Origin: Erwinia phyllosphaerae
GTDB taxonomy: Bacteria; Pseudomonadota; Gammaproteobacteria; Enterobacterales; Enterobacteriaceae
Assembly (NCBI RefSeq): GCF_019132875.1
Contig: NZ_JAHSPF010000013.1
Span: 1-64,000 of the forward strand
Direction: 5' to 3'
DNA: 64,000 bases
Below are positions 34,414-45,049 of the stretch, one piece after another. The notes under the pieces are model-generated. The model made no database searches. It worked only from the letters and a program-made list of their open reading frames with translations, and was not told where the DNA came from. Every line of letters begins with the position of its first letter. The first letter of the stretch is position 1. The translations under genes and the position numbers were made by a program.

Positions 34414-35343
34414 ATGACCGACAACCTCTCTGTACTACCGGCATTTTCTTCCTTGCGCGCCTGGCTGGAAAGCCTGCGCCTGCGCACGCTTCCGCTGGCC
34501 TGCGCATCGGTGATAACCGGTTCAGCGCTGGCCTGGTGGCAGGGCCATTTCGATCTGATGATTGCGCTGCTGGCGCTGTTGACCACGGCGCTGCTGCAAA
34601 TTCTCTCTAACCTGGCCAACGATTACGGTGATGCGGTCAAAGGCAGCGATACGCCCGCCCGCATAGGGCCTTTACGCGGTATGCAGAAAGGCTTGATTGA
34701 CAAAGGACAGATGCGTTTTGCGCTGGGTATTACCGTAGCGCTGACGCTGGTGGCGGGCGTGGCGCTGGTAGTGCGTTCGTGCGACAGCGTCAGCGATATG
34801 CTGGGTTTTCTGGCGCTTGGCGCACTGGCCATCGTGGCCGCTATTGCCTATACGGTGGGCAGGAAACCCTACGGTTATCTGGGCCTGGGCGATCTTTCCG
34901 TGCTGCTCTTTTTTGGCTGGCTGGGCGTGCTGGGCAGCTGTTACCTGCAGACGCACAGCCTGCATATGCTGTTTTTCCTGCCGGCAACTGGCTGCGGCTT
35001 GCTGGCTGTTGCGGTCCTGAACGTTAACAACATGCGCGATATCGATAGCGACCGGCAAAACGGCAAGTTTACGGTGGCGGTACGGCTTGGCGCACATAAC
35101 GCCCGTTACTACCACGCAATGCTGCTCGCCAGCGCGCTACTGTGCTTTGCGCTTTTTGCCCGGCTGGCCTTGCTGAGCGCAACGGGCTGGCTGTTTATGC
35201 TTGGCGTTCCCCTGCTGTTTGGTCAGGCCCGCTTTGCCATCAGGCATCTTTCCGCCGTGGCGATGCGGCCAATGCTGGAAAAAACGGTCAAGGCGGCGCT
35301 GCTGATAAACCTGCTTTTCGCGGTTGGTCTGATCGTGGGTTAA
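34414..35343 (+). CDS. menA: 1,4-dihydroxy-2-naphthoate polyprenyltransferase
   Basis: Attaches the prenyl tail in menaquinone synthesis in the inner membrane. The 309-residue UbiA-family protein has two Asp-rich motifs, NDYGDAVKGSD (about 69-79) and NNMRDIDSDRQNGK, and about eight to nine hydrophobic helices. E. coli MenA has 308 residues. It is followed by rraA at 105 bp, as in E. coli. Confidence 0.96.
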   Translation: MTDNLSVLPAFSSLRAWLESLRLRTLPLACASVITGSALAWWQGHFDLMIALLALLTTALLQILSNLANDYGDAVKGSDTPARIGPLRGMQKGLIDKGQMRFALGITVALTLVAGVALVVRSCDSVSDMLGFLALGALAIVAAIAYTVGRKPYGYLGLGDLSVLLFFGWLGVLGSCYLQTHSLHMLFFLPATGCGLLAVAVLNVNNMRDIDSDRQNGKFTVAVRLGAHNARYYHAMLLASALLCFALFARLALLSATGWLFMLGVPLLFGQARFAIRHLSAVAMRPMLEKTVKAALLINLLFAVGLIVG

Positions 35344-35448
35344 TCATGATGTGCTTGACCCACCGCAACTTTTAGCAACTGATGATTTTGCCAACAACCG
35401 CCAGAAAGCGATATACTCAACATCCCTGTGGCAAACAGATGAACCCTT

Positions 35449-35934
35449 ATGAAATACGATACTTCCGAACTCTGCGACATCTATCATGAAGATGTAAACG
35501 TGGTTGAACCGCTCTTCTCAAACTTTGGTGGCCGTACCTCGTTTGGCGGACAGATCACCACGGTGAAATGTTTCGAAGATAATGGGCTTCTGTATGATCT
35601 GCTGGAAGAAAACGGACGCGGACGCGTGCTGCTGGTAGACGGCGGCGGTTCCGTACGGCGTGCGCTGGTTGATGCGGCCCTGGCCAGAATCGCCTTACAA
35701 AACGAGTGGGAAGGCCTGGTGGTCTACGGCTCCGTGCGTCAGGTGGACGATCTGGAGGAGCTGGATATCGGCATTCAGGCTATTGCGGCGATTCCGGTTG
35801 GTGCTGCTGGTGAAGGCACGGGCGAAAGCGATGTGCGCGTCAATTTTGGCGGCGTTACCTTCTTCTCGGGCGACCATCTCTACGCCGATAACACAGGCAT
35901 CATCCTTTCTGAAGATCCGCTGGATATCGAATAG
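35449..35934 (+). CDS. rraA: RNase E inhibitor RraA
   Basis: Trimeric protein that binds RNase E and alters mRNA decay. The 161 residues equal E. coli, with the glycine-rich [16 protein letters not shown] segment. The family resembles HMG/CHA aldolases, but the E. coli-like members act as regulators. Start ATG 35449 has only a weak upstream Shine-Dalgarno. A terminator follows 6 bp after the stop. Confidence 0.96.
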   Translation: MKYDTSELCDIYHEDVNVVEPLFSNFGGRTSFGGQITTVKCFEDNGLLYDLLEENGRGRVLLVDGGGSVRRALVDAALARIALQNEWEGLVVYGSVRQVDDLEELDIGIQAIAAIPVGAAGEGTGESDVRVNFGGVTFFSGDHLYADNTGIILSEDPLDIE

Positions 35935-35940
35935 CAAAAA

Positions 35941-35968
35941 CGGGTGCTGGTAGGCACCCGTCTCTTTT
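35941..35968. terminator. terminator between rraA and zapB
   Basis: CGGGTGC (35941-35947) and GCACCCG (35954-35960) form the stem, followed by TCTCTTTT; AAAAA precedes it, so it may also act on the minus strand. Confidence 0.85.
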
Positions 35969-35989
35969 ACCGCCTGCTGTCAATCTGAC

Positions 35990-36229
35990 TCAGACTTCTT
36001 CCATTTTTCCCAACAGCGCACGCAGACGCTCCTGCCAGACATGCTGCTCCTCTTTCAGGTGCTGGTTTTCACGCACCAGTGATTCGCTGTTGCCCGCAGC
36101 CTGTTGCACCTGATTATTCAGGTTAGCGTTCTGCTCTTTCAGCTCTTCGATTTCCATCTGCAGCAGGGTGATAGTATCAATCGCCTGCTGTACTTTAGAT
36201 TCCAGTTTCTCAAACACTTCAAATGACAT
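35990..36229 (-). CDS. zapB: cell division coiled-coil protein ZapB
   Basis: Links the Z ring to MatP and the terminus through ZapA. The 79-residue protein is one long coiled coil with heptads from [19 protein letters not shown] through [15 protein letters not shown]. coli has 81 residues. Start ATG 36229 follows GAGAGGTCATTTACG. Confidence 0.95.
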   Translation of the reverse strand: MSFEVFEKLESKVQQAIDTITLLQMEIEELKEQNANLNNQVQQAAGNSESLVRENQHLKEEQHVWQERLRALLGKMEEV

Positions 36230-36658
36230 CGTAAATGACCTCTCCTAATCGCAAGGCGTTGATGTTGCTGACGCAGCGACTGCTGCGGAAAACAACGATG
36301 CTCCGATTGTAAGTAGAGCAGCTCGTCAAGTCCAGCAACGAACCCGCTACGGCATCACAAGAACCGTTTTTCAGTCTCGGCCTGGTGTTTTTAACATTCC
36401 TGGCCGGAAAATGTGAGCCTGTTGTTAATAAATGGCGATAAGAATAAGCAATCGGAAGGCGAAGCCGGGAAATAAAACGGCAAAAAAGACGCGAAAACGC
36501 TCATTTTTTTGAAGCAGCACACAACTTTTGATTTCGCTATTTCTCGTTTATGCTCGTTAACGATAAATTCACAACAACCCCACATAAGATTGGGGCGACT
36601 CAGGGAATGAGAAAAAAACGCTCTACACCATTTAACCTCGCCTTCAGGAAACAACATC
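36230..36658. promoter_or_regulatory. zapB-glpF intergenic regulatory region
   Basis: This 429-bp divergent interval has no credible ORF. A near-consensus GlpR operator, TATGCTCGTTAACGATAAAT, lies at 36549-36568 about 90 bp before glpF, and a weaker one may lie just upstream (from about 36528). Repression by GlpR and induction by glycerol-3-phosphate are expected. I could not place a convincing CRP site. Confidence 0.7.
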
Positions 36659-37504
36659 ATGAGCCAATCAACAAGCAGCCTTAAAGGGCAATGCATCGCC
36701 GAATTTCTTGGTGTCGGCACGATTATTTTCTTCGGTGCCGGCTGTGTGGCGGCGGCGAAGCTGGCAGGTGCGGTGCTGGGCCTGTGGGAAATCAGTATCA
36801 TCTGGGGGATCGCTGTCGCCATGGCGGTCTACCTGAGCGCGGCCGTTTCCGGCGCGCATCTGAATCCGGCAGTTACCCTGGCGCTTTGCCTGTTCGCTAA
36901 TTTTGAAGGCCGCAAGGTCGTGCCCTATATTCTGGCGCAGATTGCCGGGGCGTTCTGTTCTGCCGCGCTGGTTTATGCGCTCTATTACAATCTGTTCCTC
37001 GACTACGAGCAAGCGCATCATATGGTGCGTGGTAGCGTAGACAGCCTGGAGCTGGCGGGCATCTTCTCTACCTACCCTAACCCGCACATCAGCGTCGGCC
37101 AGGCGTTTCTGGTTGAAGCCGTTATCACCGCCGTGATGATGGGCCTGATTATGGCGCTGACCGATGACGGTAACGGCCTGCCGCGTGGACCAATGGCTCC
37201 GCTGCTGATCGGCTTACTGATCGCGATTATCGGCGGCGCAATGGGCCCGCTGACCGGCTTCGCCCTGAACCCTGCCCGTGATTTCGGACCCAAGCTGTTT
37301 GCGTGGCTGGCCGGATGGGGTAACGTCGCCTTTACTGGCGGCCGCGATATTCCTTATTTCCTCGTGCCAATCTTTGGCCCGATTGTTGGCGCCAGCTTTG
37401 GTGCATTCGGCTACCGCTCTCTGATCGCCCGTAACCTGCCTGGTGCAGTTGCGGTAAAGAAGGTGGAAAAGACGATAGCGCGTGCTGAGCAGCGTAAAGC
37501 GTAA
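36659..37504 (+). CDS. glpF: glycerol uptake facilitator
   Basis: Aquaglyceroporin that admits glycerol by diffusion. The 281-residue protein has both NPA boxes (N69 and N204, one residue later than E. coli) and six membrane helices plus two half-helices. The selectivity-filter residues W49, F201 and R207 correspond to E. coli W48, F200 and R206. Start ATG follows CAGGAAACAACATC. glpK begins 31 bp downstream. Confidence 0.97.
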   Translation: MSQSTSSLKGQCIAEFLGVGTIIFFGAGCVAAAKLAGAVLGLWEISIIWGIAVAMAVYLSAAVSGAHLNPAVTLALCLFANFEGRKVVPYILAQIAGAFCSAALVYALYYNLFLDYEQAHHMVRGSVDSLELAGIFSTYPNPHISVGQAFLVEAVITAVMMGLIMALTDDGNGLPRGPMAPLLIGLLIAIIGGAMGPLTGFALNPARDFGPKLFAWLAGWGNVAFTGGRDIPYFLVPIFGPIVGASFGAFGYRSLIARNLPGAVAVKKVEKTIARAEQRKA

Positions 37505-37535
37505 GTGCTAACCCTTTACACATCAGGAAGGATTT

Positions 37536-39047
<1,512 letters not shown>

Positions 39048-39054
39048 TCCCCTC

Positions 39055-39086
39055 GCCCGCGATCGCCTCAATCGCGGGCACTTTTT
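39055..39086 (+). terminator. glpK-glpX intergenic terminator or attenuator
   Basis: GCCCGCGAT (39055-39063) pairs with ATCGCGGGC (39071-39079), followed by ACTTTTTC. It lies inside the glpFKX transcription unit and may reduce read-through into glpX. Confidence 0.8.
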
Positions 39087-39135
39087 CTGCCCGCCATGAT
39101 AGACTTTTCGCCTCATCACTTTCCCGAGGCCCATT

Positions 39136-40146
39136 ATGAAACGAGAACTCGCCATTGAATTTTCACGCGTAACGGAAGCGGCGGCGCTGGCTGGCTATAA
39201 GTGGCTGGGACGCGGCGACAAAAACGCGGCTGACGGCGCAGCCGTACACGCTATGCGCATCATGCTGAACAAAGTGAATATCGACGGGCAAATTGTCATT
39301 GGCGAGGGAGAGATTGATGAAGCTCCCATGCTTTATATCGGTGAAAAGGTTGGCAGCGGCCAGGGCGACGCGGTGGATATTGCCGTCGACCCGATTGAAG
39401 GTACCCGCATGACCGCGATGGGCCAGGCCAACGCGCTGGCCGTGCTGGCCGTTGGCGATAAAGGTACATTTCTGAACGCGCCCGATATGTATATGGAAAA
39501 GCTGGTGGTTGGGCCGGGCGCAAAAGGCGTTATCGATCTGGCGCTGCCGCTGGCGGAAAACCTGCAGAGAGTGGCAAAGGCGCTGCAAAAACCGCTGTCG
39601 GAACTTACCGTTACCATTCTGGCCAAGCCGCGCCATGACGACGTCATTGCCGAACTTCAGCAGCTGGGCGTGCGCATTTTTGCTTTTCCAGACGGGGACG
39701 TGGCGGCTTCTATCCTGACCTGTATGCCAGACAGTGAAGTAGACGTGCTCTATGGTATTGGCGGCGCGCCTGAAGGCGTGGTTTCCGCAGCGGTGATCCG
39801 CGCGCTGGATGGCGACATGCATGGACGACTGCTGGCACGTCACGTAGTCAAAGGCGATACGCCAGACAACCGTGCGCTGGGCGAACAGGAGCTGAAGCGC
39901 TGTGCGGAAATGGGTATTGAAGCGGGCAAGGTGTTACGGCTTGATGAGATGGCGCGCAACGATAACGTCATTTTCTCCGCTACCGGCATTACCAGCGGCG
40001 ATCTGCTGAAAGGCATTACGCGTCAGGGCAACGTTGCCACTACCGAAACGCTGCTGGTGCGCGGCAAGTCACGTACCATTCGCCGCATTCAATCTATTCA
40101 CTATCTGGATCGCAAGGATGAGAGCCTGCATCCCTATATCCTGTAA
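39136..40146 (+). CDS. glpX: class II fructose-1,6-bisphosphatase
   Basis: Gluconeogenic hydrolysis of fructose-1,6-bisphosphate. The 336-residue protein has the metal-binding GEGEIDEAPML and DPIEGT motifs of the lithium-sensitive phosphatase superfamily, and matches E. coli GlpX length. ATG 39136 follows CCCGAGGCCCATT. Placement after glpK links glycerol use to gluconeogenesis. Confidence 0.97.
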   Translation: MKRELAIEFSRVTEAAALAGYKWLGRGDKNAADGAAVHAMRIMLNKVNIDGQIVIGEGEIDEAPMLYIGEKVGSGQGDAVDIAVDPIEGTRMTAMGQANALAVLAVGDKGTFLNAPDMYMEKLVVGPGAKGVIDLALPLAENLQRVAKALQKPLSELTVTILAKPRHDDVIAELQQLGVRIFAFPDGDVAASILTCMPDSEVDVLYGIGGAPEGVVSAAVIRALDGDMHGRLLARHVVKGDTPDNRALGEQELKRCAEMGIEAGKVLRLDEMARNDNVIFSATGITSGDLLKGITRQGNVATTETLLVRGKSRTIRRIQSIHYLDRKDESLHPYIL

Positions 40147-40152
40147 CATGCG

Positions 40153-40221
40153 AACGGGCTGTTTGGCCCGTTTACATGACTGAACAACGTAAAGCACGAC
40201 CGGCATACGCATCCATGCCGG
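40153..40221. terminator. two hairpins between glpX and emrD
   Basis: AACGGGC/GCCCGTT (40153-40159 with 40166-40172) follows glpX but has only TTT. CCGGCAT/ATGCCGG (40200-40206 with 40215-40221) lies just past the emrD stop. Together they probably terminate the converging transcripts. Confidence 0.65.
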
Positions 40222-40235
40222 CCGGCTGATTCTGG

Positions 40236-41414
40236 CTATATCGCCTGAAGCTCAGGTCTTTTCGACAGCGGCAGCCAGCAAAGCAGGATCAGCAGCGCCA
40301 TCGCGAACATCAGCATTCCCAGGCTAAACTGCCCGGTCTGCGGCAACAGCGCCGATAGCCAGGCCGCAAGGCCCGATCCCAGATTCTGCAAGCCGCCCAG
40401 CAGCGCGCCTGCGGTACCGGCCATATAGGGCCACGGCTCCATCGCGCCCGTGGTCGCCAGCGGAAACAACATGCCCGCGCCAAAGAAAAACAGTGCGGCA
40501 GGCACAACCAGCGTCCAGATGGTCATCACCCCGAACCAGGCCGGGATCCACATCAGCGCCCCGGCCAGCAGGCAGCTGTTGACCGACCACCACATCAGCT
40601 GCTGGAAAGGTTTATTGTCGCGACCGGCAAACCATGCGCCAAAAAACGCCGCTGGCACAGGCAGAATAAACAGCAGGCTGACCGTAATGCTGTTCAGCCC
40701 CAGTACGCCGCCCATCAGTACGCCACAGCTGGCCTCAAAAACGGCGATGCCGCCGAGCGCGCCCATCAGCATAATCAAATAGCGTACGAAGGTGCCGTCA
40801 GCCAGCAGCGGACGATAGCGCGAAAAAAATGCGCGCTTTTCCAGCGGTGCGGGACGCGTTTCCGGCAGCCAGCGCATCATGGCTACGCCCACCGACAGGC
40901 AGAGCAGCAGCAGAAAAATAAAGCAGGCGTGCCAGCCCAGCAGGTGGGTCAATACCGCACCCAGCACCGGCGCAATCAGCGGACTAACCAGAATACCCAT
41001 ATTCAGCAGGCTGTTAGCCTGACGCAGTTCGCCCCCGGCATAAAGGTCGCGCGGCATAGTACGCGCCATTACGCCCGCCACGCCGGTTCCTAATCCCTGA
41101 ATGGCGCTGCCCAGTACCAGCAGATCAAAAGTCGGTGCGCCAAGCGCTACCAGCGAACCCACCATAAAAATAGCGAGTCCACCCAGGATCACCGGACGGC
41201 GGCCAATATTATCGGACAGCGGGCCGTACAACAGCTGCGAGCCGCCATAGGTCATCAGATAAGCCGCCATCACGCGCTGCACCACGCCATCACGCACGCC
41301 AAAATCCTGGGCGATAGTCGCCATAGCGGGAACATAAATGGTCTGCGCCATCTGCCCGACGGCCACCAGCGCGATCAGCATCACCAACAGATGCCCGTTT
41401 GCTATTTTCTTCAT
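40236..41414 (-). CDS. emrD: multidrug MFS transporter EmrD
   Basis: Proton-driven drug exporter of the DHA1 family in the inner membrane. The 392-residue protein has 12 predicted helices, VGQMAQTIYVPA in helix 1 and the loop 2-3 signature GPLSDNIGRRPVIL. ATG 41414 gives MKKIANGHLLVML, which aligns with E. coli EmrD (394 residues). A long upstream in-frame extension is rejected because it is hydrophilic and not conserved. In E. coli the gene lies elsewhere; here it sits between glpX and fpr. Confidence 0.93.
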   Translation of the reverse strand: MKKIANGHLLVMLIALVAVGQMAQTIYVPAMATIAQDFGVRDGVVQRVMAAYLMTYGGSQLLYGPLSDNIGRRPVILGGLAIFMVGSLVALGAPTFDLLVLGSAIQGLGTGVAGVMARTMPRDLYAGGELRQANSLLNMGILVSPLIAPVLGAVLTHLLGWHACFIFLLLLCLSVGVAMMRWLPETRPAPLEKRAFFSRYRPLLADGTFVRYLIMLMGALGGIAVFEASCGVLMGGVLGLNSITVSLLFILPVPAAFFGAWFAGRDNKPFQQLMWWSVNSCLLAGALMWIPAWFGVMTIWTLVVPAALFFFGAGMLFPLATTGAMEPWPYMAGTAGALLGGLQNLGSGLAAWLSALLPQTGQFSLGMLMFAMALLILLCWLPLSKRPELQAI

Positions 41415-41736
41415 TTTTCCAGCACGGTTAACGGCCAATCCGCTATCAGAAAGCGCGATTCGCCAGAAGGGGGAGTGAATGGCGAGGAAAATATCAGGAA
41501 TAGATGACAAAGCGAGAGGGCAAGCAAAAATCGCCAGCGGCTGAGTGTCAGTAAAAGCGTTCAGGCGCGTAAAGCAAACTGTACGTATAGCGTTGATTTG
41601 TCGATATGAGCTTTGTCGGCGGCCGAAACTGGAAAAAAGGCGTTTCTGTAGCGAAGATAAGAAGAGATTTACCTGACGTGACGCAAAGCTTATCAGCACG
41701 TTGGGATGCTCACCCGCATGACCAAAGGAGTAAAAG
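41415..41736. other. emrD-fpr intergenic region
   Basis: This 322-bp divergent interval holds no ORF I can support. The fpr ribosome-binding site AAAGGAG (41724-41730) is clear. E. coli fpr is a SoxS target, but I could not identify a convincing Sox box here. Confidence 0.4.
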
Positions 41737-42483
41737 ATGGCCGAATGGGTCAACGCCACCGTAAAAGAGGTGCATGACTGGACAGAAAGCCTGTTCAGCA
41801 TCACCGTCAACGCGCCTGTCGATCCTTTTATCGCCGGACAGTTTGCCAAGCTGGCGCTGGAAGTTGACGGTGAACGCGTACAGCGCGCCTATTCCTATGT
41901 AAACGTACCGGGCAACAAAGATCTGGAGTTTTATCTGGTGACGGTGCCGGAAGGGAAACTCAGCCCGCGCCTGCACGCGCTACAGCCCGGCCAGACGTTG
42001 ATGATCACCAAAGAGGCTGCGGGTTTCTTTGTTATTGATGAAGTACCCGACTGCAAAACGCTGTGGATGCTGGCAACCGGCACCGCAATCGGCCCCTATC
42101 TGTCGATTTTGCAGGAAGGCAAAGGACTGGAGCGCTTTGAAAACATTGTGCTGGTGCATGCCGTTCGCTACGCGCGGGACCTGAGCTACCTGCCGTTGAT
42201 GCAGACGCTGGAGCAGCGCTATAGCGGCCAGCTACGTATTCAAACCGTGGTCAGCCGCGAAGAAACCCCTGCCGCGCTAACGGGCCGGGTACCCGCACTG
42301 ATCGACAGTGGCGAACTGGAAGCAGCCGTTGGCCTGCCGATAACGGCACAGGAAAGCCACGTCATGCTGTGCGGTAATCCGCAAATGGTCAGAGACACCC
42401 AGCAGTTGCTGAAAGAGACGCGCGAAATGCGTAAGCATCTGAAGCGTAAACCGGGCCATATCACCAGCGAGCATTACTGGTAA
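41737..42483 (+). CDS. fpr: ferredoxin/flavodoxin-NADP+ reductase
   Basis: Moves electrons between NADPH and flavodoxin or ferredoxin. The 248 residues equal E. coli. It has the FAD-binding RAYSYVN, NADP-binding ATGTAIGPYLSI and the C-terminal EHYW whose last tryptophan stacks on the flavin. ATG 41737 is 6 bp after AAAGGAG. The 3' end overlaps convergent yiiR by 10 bp. Confidence 0.97.
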   Translation: MAEWVNATVKEVHDWTESLFSITVNAPVDPFIAGQFAKLALEVDGERVQRAYSYVNVPGNKDLEFYLVTVPEGKLSPRLHALQPGQTLMITKEAAGFFVIDEVPDCKTLWMLATGTAIGPYLSILQEGKGLERFENIVLVHAVRYARDLSYLPLMQTLEQRYSGQLRIQTVVSREETPAALTGRVPALIDSGELEAAVGLPITAQESHVMLCGNPQMVRDTQQLLKETREMRKHLKRKPGHITSEHYW

Positions 42484-42917
42484 TCCGGCGTCCGGCGGCC
42501 AAAATAGTTGACCTGCAGCGTGGTTTTGCCGAAGCGGTTTTCACCTTTGCTTCCGCTGAATACGCCCAGTTCCAGCATCATCGTGACGAGGATCAGCGTG
42601 GGCGTAAAGCGGCCCAGCGCCCACTGCCAGCCGGGAGAGAGCGATTCCCAGTTTCCCGCCATCAGCATCCAGGCGACGATCAGCAAAAGTCCCCAACAGG
42701 CCGACTTATTGCGGTCGTGCAGGCGCTTGACCACCACGGCGCTGGATGGCCAGAGCAGGCTAACCACGCAAAAGGCCGCCGTCTGGGTGCTGATCCAGCC
42801 GCGTGCGGCCAGCGAGAAAAGCACGGTCAGCAACAGCAGCCAGAGCGTTAACCAGATCCACAGATCGCGCCGTCCCAGCCTGCCTCGCCAGGAAAAACAC
42901 CACGCTTGTAAGGTCAT
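42474..42917 (-). CDS. yiiR: DUF805 membrane protein
   Basis: Inner-membrane protein of unknown function. The 147-residue sequence starts with the DUF805-typical WRGRLGRRDLWIW, has three to four hydrophobic segments, and contains VVKRLHDRNKSACWG. Position next to fpr and length match E. coli YiiR (146). The extreme C-terminus differs from typical DUF805 proteins. Confidence 0.88.
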   Translation of the reverse strand: MTLQAWCFSWRGRLGRRDLWIWLTLWLLLLTVLFSLAARGWISTQTAAFCVVSLLWPSSAVVVKRLHDRNKSACWGLLLIVAWMLMAGNWESLSPGWQWALGRFTPTLILVTMMLELGVFSGSKGENRFGKTTLQVNYFGRRTPDYQ

Positions 42918-43009
42918 TTTTTCTTCCTCAGAACAGCGTCAGGCTTTGACTTTGCCGGTCATTGTCCGTTCTAATCTTGAGTTAAATGCACTGGTTAGAG
43001 CTACAGATA

Positions 43010-43603
43010 ATGAATAAAGCGATGTTCACAGGTTTTACGTTACTGGTCTGGTTGATGACGCTGCCCGTCCGGGCCGACGCCGATCCGCAGGAGCGTGCTG
43101 AACATATGCCTGTGGCACCCTATCTTCTGGCCGGCGCGCCGACCTTTGATATGACTATCGGCCAGTTTCGCGAAAAGTATAATGCTATTAATCCTGGATT
43201 ACAGATTGCTGAATATCGCGCGACCGACAGCCGGGGCGACAAGAGTAATTTGACGCGTGCCGCCAGCAAGATCAATGAAAATCTCTACTCTTCTACCGCG
43301 CTGGAACAGGGAACCGGTAAGATCAAAACGTTACAGATTACGTTACTGCCGGTGCCGGGCCCGGATGAAAAAGCATCGCGCGACAAGGCGGTGGCTTATA
43401 TGGTCGCGCTGGCCAGATTTTTTGAGCCAACGCTGACCCAGCAACAGAGCCAGAAGCGGCTGGACGAGGTCCTGGCAAAAGGGAAAGGTTCCCGTTATTA
43501 CGCCCAGGCAGAAGGCGCGCTTCGCTACGTGGTTGCCGACAACGGCGATAAGGGACTGACCTTCGCTATTGAGCCCGTGAAGCTGGCGATGGGCGCTAAT
43601 TGA
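43010..43603 (+). CDS. yiiQ: periplasmic DUF1454 protein
   Basis: Putative exported protein, family without known function. The start at 43010 gives a signal peptide MNKAMFTGFTLLVWLMTLP with cleavage near RADA. An upstream in-frame start at 42986 would disrupt it. The mature part shares APYLLAGAPTFD, LTRAASKINENLY and EGALRYVVADNG with E. coli YiiQ. It lies upstream of tpiA on the same strand, as in E. coli. Confidence 0.88.
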   Translation: MNKAMFTGFTLLVWLMTLPVRADADPQERAEHMPVAPYLLAGAPTFDMTIGQFREKYNAINPGLQIAEYRATDSRGDKSNLTRAASKINENLYSSTALEQGTGKIKTLQITLLPVPGPDEKASRDKAVAYMVALARFFEPTLTQQQSQKRLDEVLAKGKGSRYYAQAEGALRYVVADNGDKGLTFAIEPVKLAMGAN

Positions 43604-43722
43604 CCGCCTGAAAGATGACGAAAAGCAAAGCCTTCCGGGGTTTTGATCTCTATACTGTCTGGCAGACAACCGCTGCTCAGGCAGGGTAATTTAACCGTAT
43701 CGCGCTAAGCGTGGAGGATAGA

Positions 43723-44490
43723 ATGCGACATCCGTTAGTAATGGGTAACTGGAAACTGAACGGCAGCAAGCAGATGGTTAACGAGCTGATTGCCGGTCTG
43801 CGCAATGAGCTGAGCGCCGTTGATGGCTGTGGCGTAGCCATTGCCCCTCCGACGATTTATCTGGATCTGGCTAAGCACGCCAGCTCCGGTAGCCATATCG
43901 CGCTTGGCGCACAGAACGTTGACGTCAATCTTTCTGGCGCTTTCACCGGTGAAGTTTCTGCCGACATGCTGAAAGACGTTGGCGCAAAATACATTATTAT
44001 CGGCCACTCCGAGCGTCGTACTTATCATAAAGAAAGCGATGAGCTGATTGCGAAGAAATTTGCCGTGCTGAAAACGGCGGGCCTGATCCCTGTTCTTTGC
44101 ATCGGTGAAACCGAAGCGGAAAACGAAGCGGGCAAAACCGAAGAAGTTTGCGCACGCCAGATTGACGCCGTGCTGAACACCCAGGGCGCAGAAGCGTTCA
44201 ACGGCGTGGTCATTGCCTATGAGCCTGTCTGGGCTATCGGCACCGGCAAATCTGCAACCCCAGCGCAGGCCCAGGCCGTACACAAATTTATCCGCGACCA
44301 TATCGCGAAGAAAGACGAGGCCGTTGCGGCTCAGGTCATCATTCAGTACGGCGGTTCCGTTAACGATAAAAACGCTGCTGAACTGTTTGCCCAGCCGGAT
44401 ATTGATGGCGCGCTGGTTGGCGGTGCATCGCTGAAAGCGGACGCTTTCGCCGTGATCGTTAAGGCTGCTGCCGCAGCGAAAAACGCGTAA
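43723..44490 (+). CDS. tpiA: triosephosphate isomerase
   Basis: Interconverts dihydroxyacetone phosphate and glyceraldehyde-3-phosphate. The 255 residues equal E. coli, with catalytic K11, H95 (GHSERR) and E167 ([11 protein letters not shown]). ATG 43723 is 6 bp after GGAGG. The C-terminus ends [10 protein letters not shown] degenerate copy of its last 54 bp follows the stop codon before the terminator. Confidence 0.98.
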   Translation: MRHPLVMGNWKLNGSKQMVNELIAGLRNELSAVDGCGVAIAPPTIYLDLAKHASSGSHIALGAQNVDVNLSGAFTGEVSADMLKDVGAKYIIIGHSERRTYHKESDELIAKKFAVLKTAGLIPVLCIGETEAENEAGKTEEVCARQIDAVLNTQGAEAFNGVVIAYEPVWAIGTGKSATPAQAQAVHKFIRDHIAKKDEAVAAQVIIQYGGSVNDKNAAELFAQPDIDGALVGGASLKADAFAVIVKAAAAAKNA

Positions 44491-44545
44491 TAGCGGACGC
44501 TTTTACCGTTATCGTTAAGGCTGCTATTGCAGCATAAACGCATAA
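44437..44545 (+). repeat. tandem duplication of the tpiA 3' end
   Basis: The last 54 bp of tpiA (44437-44490) recur at 44493-44545 with about 10 differences and one deleted base, including a matching TAA. Shared blocks include GCGGACGCTTT and ATCGTTAAGGCTGCT. The second copy lies beyond the stop and is not translated with tpiA. Confidence 0.9.
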
Positions 44546-44550
44546 CCATA

Positions 44551-44580
44551 AACCCGCTCCGGTAACGGAACGGGTTTTTT
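44551..44580 (+). terminator. tpiA terminator
   Basis: AACCCG/CGGGTT with an inner TCCG/CGGA pair around GTAA, followed by a T-run to 44580. Confidence 0.92.
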
Positions 44581-45049
44581 CGATCTACATCACACTTCCC
44601 TGCTGGTCCACCTGGCCAAAACAAACATTTCATTAACATAAAATCAACAAAGCGCCCGCCAGCACCCGCTGAAAAATATTTTTATCCTGCCGATTTATTG
44701 ATCGAGAAAAGTCTGCTTTTTATCCACCCTGCCGATTTTTTCCCCATCGGGCTATTTACCTATCCTGTTGTAAGTAAAGAGCATTCAATCCAGCCAGCGT
44801 TTAATTACCCCGTTCACTATCACGATTGCTAATCTTCGCAAGGCCAGCATTCTTATTTTTAATCTTTAAACAATTTTTTAATTGCCGCGTAACAATGGTA
44901 TATTTCTGAGACGCTTAATGCGCGTTAATCATCCGTTTTTTTGATGGAAACGCCCTGTATACAGTGAAACGGCGTACGAGGCCCGTTATAAGCCGCGCCG
45001 TTTCGCTTGCTCACCATGTTGATTGGTCAACATACGGAGAAGTCGACTC
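44581..45049 (+). promoter_or_regulatory. mqo upstream region and structured leader
   Basis: The 469-bp interval has no supported ORF. Its left part is A/T-rich with a direct repeat CTGCCGATTT. Near mqo it carries a CTGTATACAG palindrome (44955-44964) and a perfect 9-bp hairpin GAAACGGCG/CGCCGTTTC (44966-44974 with 44996-45004). A second repeat ATGTTGA/TCAACAT (45016-45022 with 45027-45033) ends 2 bp before the Shine-Dalgarno GGAGA (45036-45040). These look like operator or leader-RNA elements; I cannot assign a regulator. Confidence 0.6.

Noticed and set aside
36391-36822. 143-codon minus-strand frame between zapB and glpF
   Set aside because: It overlaps the GlpR operator and the start of glpF, lacks a ribosome-binding site and matches no family.
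40236-41849. Long 537-codon version of emrD
   Set aside because: The extra 145 residues are unlike any MFS N-terminus; the conserved protein starts at 41414.
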